A stretch of DNA of 25,715 nt from a virus, in IMG/VR virus record IMGVR_UViG_3300023223_000446, positions 1 through 25,715 of that record. One strand, 5' to 3'. The notes below the pieces were generated by a model, which was given only the letters and a program-made list of their open reading frames with translations, made no database searches and was not told the DNA's origin. This document shows positions 8,235-13,884 of the stretch, piece by piece. How positions within the stretch are numbered: position 1 is the first letter of the stretch; each line of letters starts with the position of its first letter. The position numbers and the translations under genes are program-made.

Positions 8235-8325
8235 AAAAATAAAGGTTAGAGAAAACTAAACCATTGAGCCCAACTCCTTTAATTTAAAGGGGTTTTCCGT
8301 TTCAAATAACCTTGGCCGGGCTTTC
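8235..8325 (-). promoter_or_regulatory. Leader of the packaging operon with SD hairpin and two-codon ORF
   Basis: Reading leftward, the leader holds an inverted repeat CCTTTAA-A-TTAAAGG (8290-8276). Its 3' arm contains the ribosome binding site AAAGGAG (8280-8274). Nine bases later comes ATG-GTT-TAG (8264-8256), a two-codon frame in frame with terS (ATG at 8234). Two further complementary pairs, AAGGTTA/TAACCTT (8313-8307 with 8248-8242) and AGCCC/GGGCT (8322-8318 with 8271-8267), interleave. The pairings are visible in the sequence; a translational control role is inferred. Confidence 0.45.
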
Positions 8326-8331
8326 ATTACT

Positions 8332-8363
8332 GTTATAATTGGTATTACTGTATTCGCTGTCAA
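8332..8363 (-). promoter_or_regulatory. Candidate leftward promoter for the packaging operon
   Basis: A perfect -35 hexamer TTGACA lies at 8363-8358 on the minus strand. The -10 region is less certain: AATTAT at 17-base spacing (8340-8335) or TTATAA/TATAAC at 19-20. Transcription would begin near 8325, giving a leader of about 90 bases before terS. It faces away from the rightward promoter, whose -35 lies 60 bases off. Late phage promoters often need an activator, and the imperfect -10 would fit that. Confidence 0.45.
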
Positions 8364-8423
8364 GCACAATATATACATCTTATATATTATTATCATATAC
8401 TTTCAAATACTTAAAGAAAAAGC

Positions 8424-8451
8424 TTGACATTTAAAAATACTTACATATATT
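8424..8451 (+). promoter_or_regulatory. Rightward promoter for the early operon
   Basis: TTGACA at 8424-8429, a 16-base spacer, then TATATT at 8446-8451 (5 of 6 matches to TATAAT). The upstream 60 bases are strongly AT-rich and could act as an UP element. The predicted start is about 8457-8459. It is the only strong sigma70-like promoter seen ahead of the plus-strand gene run, so it probably drives the early genes. Confidence 0.7.
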
Positions 8452-8508
8452 GATAGTAGAATGAGAAACAAGATAACAAATACAGGAACTAGCCAAAGGG
8501 AGAATAAA

Positions 8509-8658
8509 GTGTATCAAATAACTAAAAACGGAAAAATTTGGATAAACAGTATTGATAATAAAGTTGTTGGCAAGGACACTTTGAAAAAAGCTAAACACCA
8601 TGTTTATATGATGGGGTTATATTGCCCGGACGTAAAATGGGGATATAAAGCTATATAA
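8509..8658 (+). CDS. First early gene: small basic protein, 49 residues (GTG start)
   Basis: An ATG at 8461 lies in frame, but it sits only about two bases after the predicted transcription start and has no ribosome binding site. An in-frame GTG at 8509 has AAAGGGAG (8495-8502) six bases upstream and is the better start. The 49-residue product begins MYQITKNGKIWINS and is basic and aromatic; it has no recognised domain. As the first gene behind the early promoter it is a candidate host-takeover or anti-defence protein, by position only. Confidence 0.55.
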   Translation: MYQITKNGKIWINSIDNKVVGKDTLKKAKHHVYMMGLYCPDVKWGYKAI

Positions 8659-8684
8659 TAAATTTAACTATAAGGGATGATAAA

Positions 8685-8915
8685 ATGAGTGAACTAACAT
8701 TGAACACACAAAAAGAACTTAAATTAACACAAGGTCAAATTGCCAATATGATAGAAGATTTAATTGGTGAAAAACAGAGGTTGCGGGAAACGATAATTGA
8801 ACACGATATAGCAATGTGTGAAGGTAAAGACCATAGCTGGAAATCTGTAACAGATATAAGTGCCAGTGTAAAAGAGATGAAACAAGAAATAATTGATATG
8901 GTTAATAGTATATAA
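8685..8915 (+). CDS. Helical early protein, 76 residues, unknown function
   Basis: AAGGGATG precedes the ATG. The protein is almost entirely helical with heptad-like spacing (QIANMIEDLIGEKQRLRETI at about 18-37 and VKEMKQEIIDMV at about 62-73), so it is probably a small coiled-coil or helical bundle. It has single Cys and His residues in the middle (MCEGKDHSW). No family is recognised. Its stop overlaps the next start (TAATG). Confidence 0.6.
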   Translation: MSELTLNTQKELKLTQGQIANMIEDLIGEKQRLRETIIEHDIAMCEGKDHSWKSVTDISASVKEMKQEIIDMVNSI

Positions 8916-9049
8916 TGAATTTTCAATTTATAAGAAATAGCTGTCAAGAACTTATTGAAGTACTTGATGGAAATAGAAGCGACAAAGCTAAAATAGTGGC
9001 GGTGAAATGTTTTGTAATATCAATAATTAGACAAGTAATAGGAATGTAA
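8915..9049 (+). CDS. Small early protein, 44 residues
   Basis: The frame begins at an ATG overlapping the previous stop by one base and ends at TAA 9047-9049. The product starts MNFQFIRNSCQELIEVLDG and ends with a hydrophobic, beta- or helix-compatible segment (KIVAVKCFVISIIRQVIGM). Contiguity with its neighbours supports it; no ribosome binding site of its own is obvious, so it would be coupled. Function unknown. Confidence 0.45.
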   Translation: MNFQFIRNSCQELIEVLDGNRSDKAKIVAVKCFVISIIRQVIGM

Positions 9050-9050
9050 A

Positions 9051-9227
9051 ATGAATACATCTAATTTTTTAAAATTACTACAAGACCGTATTACAGTATT
9101 ACAGGAATTAAATAAAAATCTTAACAAAGCTTCTAATGCTGTGACTATTTATCAAAATTCTATCAGGATTCGTGAGTGTCGAGAGATAGTCACCCTTATA
9201 AATAAAAAACATGTAGAGTTAAATTAA
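9051..9227 (+). CDS. Small helical early protein, 58 residues
   Basis: The ATG follows the previous stop by one base, with AGGAA about 6 bases upstream. The product (MNTSNFLKLLQDRITVLQELNK...) is mainly helical, with a leucine/isoleucine heptad in the first 25 residues that suggests a short coiled coil. No domain is recognised. It fits the gapless run of early genes. Confidence 0.5.
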   Translation: MNTSNFLKLLQDRITVLQELNKNLNKASNAVTIYQNSIRIRECREIVTLINKKHVELN

Positions 9228-9243
9228 TTATGGTTATGAGAAA

Positions 9244-9450
9244 ATGCTTACATCACAACTTACTATGCCCAACATATACGATATAAAAATAGCCATTAAA
9301 AAAGCTGAGGACAGGGGCGTTATATATGATTGGGGATCGTGCTTAACTTTTTTAGAAATGAATATGGAGCAAACAATGGCACCGTTTGAATATAACGTAG
9401 TTAGAAAAATAATATGTTCTTGGTATGAGAAAAACAAAGGGGATAAATAA
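9244..9450 (+). CDS. Small early protein, 68 residues, unknown function
   Basis: The product begins MLTSQLTMPNIYDIKIAIKK and ends in a basic tail (SWYEKNKGDK). The composition is mixed helical with two aromatic patches and no membrane span. The ribosome binding site is weak (GAGAAA just before the ATG). The second Met, at codon 8, is a possible alternative start. No family recognised. Confidence 0.5.
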   Translation: MLTSQLTMPNIYDIKIAIKKAEDRGVIYDWGSCLTFLEMNMEQTMAPFEYNVVRKIICSWYEKNKGDK

Positions 9451-9618
9451 ATGTATAAATGTGCAATTGATGTTTTGGTGTTTCATCGAACCTCGTTAGA
9501 AAATATAATCCTCCACGGTCCCAATCATGGGTTTACACCCGAGAAAATAAAAAAAAGAATGGTGGAGAAAGCAATTATAAATGATGCAATTAATATTTTA
9601 ATAAGGGAGTCGGAGTAA
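9451..9618 (+). CDS. Small early protein, 55 residues
   Basis: It starts at the ATG right after the previous TAA, with GGGGAT upstream, and its stop overlaps the next start (TAATG). The product opens with a strand-like MYKCAIDVLVFHR, then ENIILHGPNHGFTPEKIKKR and a C-terminal helix. There is no known motif; HGPNHGF is rich in His and Gly but matches no metal site that I know. Confidence 0.5.
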   Translation: MYKCAIDVLVFHRTSLENIILHGPNHGFTPEKIKKRMVEKAIINDAINILIRESE

Positions 9619-9875
9619 TGGATATAGATTTTAATAATGTTAGAAGGCAGGCGGTGAATAATTACAATAGTCTGGTTAAAAAATTAAATGTTGCTACAAC
9701 GTCGTCCGGTGGCGCGGGTAGTCATTGGATAGAAATGAGCCCGATGGAAATTAAAGAGGATTTAGACAATTTACGCTCAACACTTGCGGGGATAGCGTGT
9801 ACATATGAGGAGGGAGAGCCAAAGTTTAAAGATGTTTTAAAAGAGGGAGAACAATTAGAAATTTATCACGGATAA
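9618..9875 (+). CDS. Early protein, 85 residues, unknown function
   Basis: AAGGGAG lies just before the ATG. Residues 1-27 are an amphipathic helix. A Gly/Ser-rich loop (TTSSGGAGSHW) follows, then an acidic second half with a helix (MEIKEDLDNLRSTLAGIACTY). The TSSGGAGSHWIEMSP region resembles nothing I can name with confidence. A soluble acidic protein of this kind could bind a partner protein; that is speculation. Confidence 0.55.
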   Translation: MDIDFNNVRRQAVNNYNSLVKKLNVATTSSGGAGSHWIEMSPMEIKEDLDNLRSTLAGIACTYEEGEPKFKDVLKEGEQLEIYHG

Positions 9876-9883
9876 GGGAAAAC

Positions 9884-10081
9884 ATGAACAACGACGAAAA
9901 CACAATGTATTTAACATTAAAACAACTGGCAGTTAAAACGGGTTGCACCGTCGGGTTTTTACGTAGGCTCTGTAAAAAAGATAAGATTGGTCATATATTT
10001 GAGAGTAAACAAATTGGTTATAAATTCAGGCTTAAAGATTGGGCCGAATATGTTGCCAAGTATCGGCACGAGGCTAAATAA
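9884..10081 (+). CDS. Small helix-turn-helix DNA-binding protein (excisionase/HTH_17-like)
   Basis: This protein has 65 residues with an AAGGGA ribosome binding site. Residues about 9-40 (YLTLKQLAVKTGCTVGFLRR...) have the pattern of the winged-helix family used by excisionases and MerR-like regulators, followed by a wing (IGYKFRLKDWAEYV). It likely binds DNA as a small regulator or accessory factor. No integrase is visible nearby, so an excisionase role is not supported by context; an early-gene regulator is equally possible. Confidence 0.6.
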   Translation: MNNDENTMYLTLKQLAVKTGCTVGFLRRLCKKDKIGHIFESKQIGYKFRLKDWAEYVAKYRHEAK

Positions 10082-10233
10082 TGGAAAAAATAAAACCATT
10101 GACTTTTTATGATCCATGTGAGGCGGTAATAAATGCGTATAAAATTAATGAAGTAATAGCTGAAAATGAGGAGCTAAAATATAAATTAAAAGAACTTGAA
10201 ACTAGGGTCTACGACTTGGAAAAAACAATTTAA
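10081..10233 (+). CDS. Small coiled-coil protein, 50 residues
   Basis: The ATG overlaps the previous stop (TAATG) and the frame ends at TAA 10231-10233. The C-terminal half is a clear heptad (NEVIAENEELKYKLKELETRV), so it probably dimerises through a short coiled coil. The N-terminal half (LTFYDPCEAVINAYK) has no motif. Function unknown. Confidence 0.45.
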   Translation: MEKIKPLTFYDPCEAVINAYKINEVIAENEELKYKLKELETRVYDLEKTI

Positions 10234-10254
10234 TTTTACTGTGTAAAGGAATTT

Positions 10255-10815
10255 ATGAAAAAAATATTATATTTTGATACGGAAACGACGGGGCTTAACC
10301 CGTTAAAAAATGAAATACATCAACTAGCAATTATAATCGAGGTTGACGGAAAGATAAAATTTGAGGGTGAGTTTAAAATACGTCCGATGGATGTCGATAA
10401 TATATCAGAAAAAGCCCTCTCCATTTCCGGTGTAACGGAACATGATATATTAAAATACCCACACCCTGCAGAGCAATATAAATCTATAATTGAAGTTTTC
10501 TCTCAAGTTGTGGACAGATTTGACAAAGATGATAAGTTTTACCCTGCAGGATATAATGTAAAATTTGACCTAGAATTTTTGTATCAATTTTTTCTAAAAA
10601 ATGATGATAAATTTTTTGGTTCTTGGATCAATTGGATGCCACTAGACCCGTTGCCGGTACTACATGCAATGGATTTTAAAAATCAGATTAAATTATCCAA
10701 TTATAAGCTTGCAACAGCGTGTCAATATTACGATATTAAGTTAGATAATGCGCACGATGCAATGGCAGATATTAAAGCCACTCGTGAGCTATTAAAAAAA
10801 ATGAATTTGGTTTAA
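10255..10815 (+). CDS. DnaQ-like 3'-5' exonuclease (DEDDh family)
   Basis: This 186-residue protein resembles polymerase proofreading subunits and RNase T-type exonucleases. Motif I is YFDTET (Asp8, Glu10), motif II is NVKFDLEF (Asp105) and motif III is AHDAMADIKAT (His167, Asp172), giving a complete DEDDh set of two-metal catalytic residues. AAAGGA precedes the ATG. It stands directly before the zinc-ribbon recombination-like gene, so it may supply 3' trimming in phage recombination or replication; the pairing is inferred from proximity. Confidence 0.88.
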   Translation: MKKILYFDTETTGLNPLKNEIHQLAIIIEVDGKIKFEGEFKIRPMDVDNISEKALSISGVTEHDILKYPHPAEQYKSIIEVFSQVVDRFDKDDKFYPAGYNVKFDLEFLYQFFLKNDDKFFGSWINWMPLDPLPVLHAMDFKNQIKLSNYKLATACQYYDIKLDNAHDAMADIKATRELLKKMNLV

Positions 10816-10834
10816 TTTTAATTAAAGGAATGTA

Positions 10835-11881
10835 ATGTCAAATGAAAATGAATTAGTTACGGTGGAAACCCCAATTGTAGGACCATTAACACCTTCGGCA
10901 GTAAAAGACCAAGTAAATAATATTCAATTGGTTATGCGTGACGTTATGAAAGACGGTGAACATTTTGGTAAAATCGACGGCCTTGGAGAAAAAAAGATTT
11001 TATTTAAAGCGGGCGCTGAAAAGCTTAGTTTAACATTCAGGTTGTTACCTAAATATGATATTCTCATGAGGGAGTCAAAAAACAGCCATCGTGAATATGA
11101 AATTTTATGCACCTTGGTTAACCCCTCCGGGCAGTTTATGGGTCAAGGCGTGGGCTTATGTAGTACAATGGAAAGTAAGTATCGGTATCGTAATGCAGCA
11201 CGTACATGCCCCGAATGTGGACAACCTGCGATTATAAAAGGTAAACACGAATGGGGTGGTGGTTGGCTTTGCTTTAAGAAAAAAGATGGTTGTGGTGCTA
11301 AATTTGAGGATGGTAGCGATTCTATAGAAAAGCAGCCTATTGGTAAGATTGAAAATGAGGATTTAGCAGACACGTATAATACAGTTTTAAAAATGGGTAA
11401 AAAACGGGCCTTTGTTGATGGTGTAATTTCTGCCACTGCAGCAAGTGATATTTTCTCACAGGATGTTGAGGATATTATTGACAATGAAAACTCTGCCTCC
11501 GGGAAAAGTACCGAAGATGCAACACAAAAGGAATCTGAAAATCAAAAAACTATTGATGGCCGTCACAGACTCGAAATAAAGCAGGGTTTATTTAAATTAG
11601 TTGGCGTTGCTCCGGGTGTTACTGCAACCGAACCCCAGGTAAAACTTATGCGGGAAAAATTACAAGATTTAACAAGGTGGGAAGATCCACAAACACAAGA
11701 AATACACGAGGGTGTAACAACCACAATCAATATGTCTGGTAAAAGATTAAGTATTGTAACCGGTATGATGCGCGAGGAGTTAAAAAGGGTTCCAATGCCG
11801 GGAGAGGTTCAACCAGAGCCACCAAAAAAACCAACCACAACGGTTACCGACGACGATTTAAAAGAAGTCGGTATCAAATAA
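10835..11881 (+). CDS. Phage zinc-ribbon protein, possible ssDNA-binding/annealing factor
   Basis: This 348-residue protein belongs to a phage type I recognise by pattern. It has an N-terminal helical VMRDVMKDGEHFGKI and KAGAEKLSLTFRL segment (about 33-70). A four-cysteine zinc ribbon follows (Cys125, Cys128, Cys146, Cys153; CPECG...CGAKF), then a conserved helix NTVLKMGKKRAFVDGV and ATAASDIF (about 181-207). A low-complexity linker leads to a C-terminal region rich in Pro/Thr. The overall layout resembles single-strand annealing proteins (Rad52/Erf-like), and the DnaQ-like gene beside it agrees, but the fold assignment is inference. Confidence 0.55.
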   Translation: MSNENELVTVETPIVGPLTPSAVKDQVNNIQLVMRDVMKDGEHFGKIDGLGEKKILFKAGAEKLSLTFRLLPKYDILMRESKNSHREYEILCTLVNPSGQFMGQGVGLCSTMESKYRYRNAARTCPECGQPAIIKGKHEWGGGWLCFKKKDGCGAKFEDGSDSIEKQPIGKIENEDLADTYNTVLKMGKKRAFVDGVISATAASDIFSQDVEDIIDNENSASGKSTEDATQKESENQKTIDGRHRLEIKQGLFKLVGVAPGVTATEPQVKLMREKLQDLTRWEDPQTQEIHEGVTTTINMSGKRLSIVTGMMREELKRVPMPGEVQPEPPKKPTTTVTDDDLKEVGIK

Positions 11882-12006
11882 TGCGCCCTCATGTGCGCGA
11901 AGCCTGGGCTAAATTTTTCTATCTATGGTTAGAGGTTTTTCAAATTCCTAGATTAATAAAATGGCTAGTTAAGGTTTTGCGGAAATATAATAATAGAAAT
12001 AAGTGA
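11881..12006 (+). CDS. Small basic protein, 41 residues
   Basis: The ATG overlaps the previous stop (TAATG) and the TGA overlaps the GTG start of the methyltransferase (GTGA), so it is stitched between two real genes. The product begins MRPHVREAWAKFFYLWLEVF and is aromatic and strongly basic at the C-terminus (RKYNNRNK). It could be an amphipathic membrane-associated or nucleic-acid-binding peptide. No family recognised. Confidence 0.45.
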   Translation: MRPHVREAWAKFFYLWLEVFQIPRLIKWLVKVLRKYNNRNK

Positions 12007-12770
12007 TAAAATTCGTTGAATTATTTGCCGGCATAGGCGGTTTTAGTTTAGGTTTTGAACGTACCGGAATGGAATGCGTCGGACATGTAGAAATAGATAA
12101 ATATGCACAAAAAGTATTAAAAAAACATTGGCCGGATGTACCACTTTACCCGGACGTTACTAAAATTAAAGGGGATGAATTTGGAAAAATCGACTTACTC
12201 TGTGGGGGGTTCCCATGTCAAGACGTTTCAATCGCTGGAAACAAAGAGGGCATTAATGCCCCGCGCACGGGTCTTTACTACGAAATTATTAGGGTTGCAA
12301 CCGTTTGCCGTCCTCGATGGATTGTCCTTGAAAACGTTGCAAACCTCCTTACTAGCGCCGAGTGGATGGGCGTCGTATTTGGAGAACTTGCCAAAATCGG
12401 GTATAATGTTGAGTGGGAAGTTATACGAGCGTACAGCTTCGGTTTTCCCCATACAAGACCCCGTATTTTCATTGTTGCCTACACCGATAAAATTACAAAT
12501 AGACTCGTCCAACGCCAGGGAGATAATCGGGAACAGGGAAATAGACAAAAAAGGTCGGTCTTGGGGCGCAACATTGCCAAGCGTAATATCAAACGAGACT
12601 GGTTTAAAATTGTTCGCAGAATTTGTGGAGTTAATAATGGGGTTCCCCCGAAGGTGGACCAAAATAAATTAAGATTAGAGTGTTTAGGAAATGCATTGAT
12701 ACCTCAAATTGCGGAGTTCATAGGAAATAAAATAATAGAGTCTGAAATAAACCTTGACAAATCAAAATAA
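12003..12770 (+). CDS. C5 cytosine DNA methyltransferase
   Basis: This 255-residue enzyme transfers a methyl group from S-adenosylmethionine to cytosine C5. Motif I is ELFAGIGGFSLG (6-17). Motif IV is GGFPCQDVS (68-76, catalytic Cys72), motif VI is ENV (110-112) and motif VIII is FPHTRPRIFIVAY (148-160). A short target-recognition region follows, and motifs IX/X are RLECLGNALIPQ (224-235). The motifs are complete although the protein is shorter than bacterial Dcm-type enzymes. It starts with GTG overlapping the previous stop. No restriction endonuclease is adjacent, so it is an orphan enzyme, probably shielding phage DNA. A second open frame overlaps it at +1. Confidence 0.93.
   Translation: MIKFVELFAGIGGFSLGFERTGMECVGHVEIDKYAQKVLKKHWPDVPLYPDVTKIKGDEFGKIDLLCGGFPCQDVSIAGNKEGINAPRTGLYYEIIRVATVCRPRWIVLENVANLLTSAEWMGVVFGELAKIGYNVEWEVIRAYSFGFPHTRPRIFIVAYTDKITNRLVQRQGDNREQGNRQKRSVLGRNIAKRNIKRDWFKIVRRICGVNNGVPPKVDQNKLRLECLGNALIPQIAEFIGNKIIESEINLDKSK
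12256..12672 (+). CDS. Overlapping +1-frame ORF inside the methyltransferase gene (possible dual coding)
   Basis: In the +1 frame relative to the methyltransferase, an ATG at 12256 with AGAGGG five bases upstream opens a 138-residue frame. It stays open upstream to at least 12136. The product contains SLKTLQTSLL (24-33), LPKSGIMLSGKLYE (45-58), SLLPTP (72-77), GATLPSV (104-110) and FVELIMGFPRRWT (123-135). I recall this order from phage proteins annotated as methyltransferase fragments, in the form WKTSQTSLL / WPRSGMMRNGKLY / LLPTP / FVEWMMGFPxGWTD. Those proteins can begin with a frame-shifted reading of motif IV; the same reading here, VGGSHVKTFQS, is upstream of the ATG. Translation is unproven. 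Confidence 0.45.
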   Translation: MPRARVFTTKLLGLQPFAVLDGLSLKTLQTSLLAPSGWASYLENLPKSGIMLSGKLYERTASVFPIQDPVFSLLPTPIKLQIDSSNAREIIGNREIDKKGRSWGATLPSVISNETGLKLFAEFVELIMGFPRRWTKIN

Positions 12771-12783
12771 TTGTTTTTATTAC
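12754..12783 (+). promoter_or_regulatory. Candidate internal promoter before the replication gene
   Basis: TTGACA at 12754-12759 (inside the methyltransferase end), an 18-base spacer, then TATTAC at 12778-12783 (4 of 6). The predicted start is about 12789-12790, which is exactly the 5' edge of the long helix described next. The same C-TTGACA string occurs at both promoters of the divergent region. Confidence 0.5.
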
Positions 12784-12788
12784 GGTTA

Positions 12789-12896
12789 AGCATGATAGTT
12801 ATTATTACATTTCTTCTGTTATTTACTGGGCTGACAGGCCATCCCGTTACAAATGTAATTAGGTGCGACTATCATGCTGATAATTCCTGTCAGTCC
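12789..12896 (+). ncRNA. Predicted pseudoknotted leader RNA upstream of the replication gene
   Basis: Three stacked helices are visible. P1 pairs 12789-12800 with 12867-12878 (12 bp, one G-U). P2 pairs 12804-12812 with 12851-12859 (9 bp). P3 pairs 12825-12830 with 12843-12847 (5 bp, one bulge). The apical loop 12831-12842 contains CUGACAGG, perfectly complementary to CCUGUCAG at 12886-12893, which would form an 8 bp pseudoknot. An AGGUG ribosome-binding-like site lies in the P1/P2 internal loop, and an AUG (12874) lies inside the 3' strand of P1. It does not match a riboswitch or ribozyme class I can name. A regulatory role for the gene starting at 12910 (or 12874) is inferred. Confidence 0.6.
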
Positions 12897-12909
12897 TTTC
12901 ATATATATA

Positions 12910-13884
12910 ATGGCGCTTAGAAATCAACCTTATTTACCGCTTTTTGTTCAAGATTATTTAACGGATGAAAAATTAAATGAATGTTCACCGGCAACTCAAG
13001 GGGTTTATATTAAAATTATGTGTTTGATGCACAAATCACAGGAATATGGTGTTATTTTGCTCAAGCAAAAACACAAGCAAAACGAAAGCGACCACTTCAA
13101 AGGGCTTGCTAAGCAATTTAAAAAACACCTCACATTTGATCAAATTGAAATAGAATCGGCAATACGTGAATTGGTTTTAGAGGGCGTTTGCGACATGAAT
13201 GTTGATGGTAATCTATCACAAAAAAGAATGATAAAGGATTGTAAAATAAGCACTTTGCGTGCTGAGAATGGATCCAAAGGTGGTAAGGCTACCAAGAATT
13301 TAGCTTCTAATTTTGCTACAGCAAAAACACCACCAAACTCTGAAAATGAATATGAATATGAAATTGAAGATGAAAATAAAGATAATAAAAAAGAAACAAT
13401 AATGTATAATGGTGCCTCACTTGATCAACACCTAGCTTTTAATGCCTTTATTGGTTTATATCCTAATAGGTTTGGCCAAACAGCCACGAAAAAGATATTC
13501 CTAGAGCTAATAATTAATCAAGAAAAATGGGATAACCTGTTGTTATGCCTTAACAACTACAAGAAAACGGAGCATTTCCGCAACAACAAAATATTGAACT
13601 TAGAGAAATTTATGATTAATTACAATGATTACCGGGTTCCGGACCAGAACCAAAGTGCTGCAAATAAGGCCGCACAGGCCAAAAGTCAATCCCGGTACTC
13701 TACTACCCCGGAAAAACCGGATTTAAGGCCTGAGATCACTAAAAACTGCATAGAAACTGATTGTGGCAAAGAATTTGAGACCCGTGATCCGGATAATATT
13801 GACCGGTGCCGGGATTGTTTTAAAATATTTTATGATAACTGGGTGAAAAACTTTAATAAAAATAAGGTGGTAAATAATGACTAG
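12910..13884 (+). CDS. Replication protein, DnaD/replisome-organizer-like
   Basis: The protein has 324 residues from ATG 12910. The N-terminus ALRNQPYLPLFVQDYL with a following winged-helix region (about 1-110) matches the DUF1376/phage replication-initiator type. An RAENGSKGGKA segment (about 116-126) and an acidic low-complexity linker (ENEYEYEIEDENKDN) follow. A second helical domain (about 165-245) comes next, then a C-terminal four-cysteine zinc knuckle (CIETDCGKEFE...CRDC). It probably binds the origin or loads helicase. The in-frame ATG at 12874 has AGGTG upstream but would add 12 non-conserved residues, so 12910 is preferred, although no Shine-Dalgarno precedes it. It follows the pseudoknotted leader. 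Confidence 0.72.
   Translation: MALRNQPYLPLFVQDYLTDEKLNECSPATQGVYIKIMCLMHKSQEYGVILLKQKHKQNESDHFKGLAKQFKKHLTFDQIEIESAIRELVLEGVCDMNVDGNLSQKRMIKDCKISTLRAENGSKGGKATKNLASNFATAKTPPNSENEYEYEIEDENKDNKKETIMYNGASLDQHLAFNAFIGLYPNRFGQTATKKIFLELIINQEKWDNLLLCLNNYKKTEHFRNNKILNLEKFMINYNDYRVPDQNQSAANKAAQAKSQSRYSTTPEKPDLRPEITKNCIETDCGKEFETRDPDNIDRCRDCFKIFYDNWVKNFNKNKVVNND

Noticed and set aside
8461-8508. ATG 8461 as start of the first early gene
   Set aside because: It lies about two bases from the predicted transcription start with no Shine-Dalgarno; GTG 8509 has a strong one.
12228-12662. Minus-strand frame of 144 codons across the methyltransferase gene
   Set aside because: It shows no recognisable motif and has no ribosome binding site; its openness probably follows from codon constraints of the plus-strand frames.
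12874-12909. ATG 12874 as start of the replication gene
   Set aside because: AGGTG is upstream, but the 12 extra residues are unlike the usual N-terminus of this protein type, and the codon is buried in the P1 helix. Kept as an alternative only.
12792-12920. A 42-residue frame with a signal-peptide-like start between the methyltransferase and replication genes
   Set aside because: It has no ribosome binding site, its ATG lies in the 5' arm of the P1 helix, and the whole stretch is better explained as structured leader RNA. A leader peptide is not excluded.
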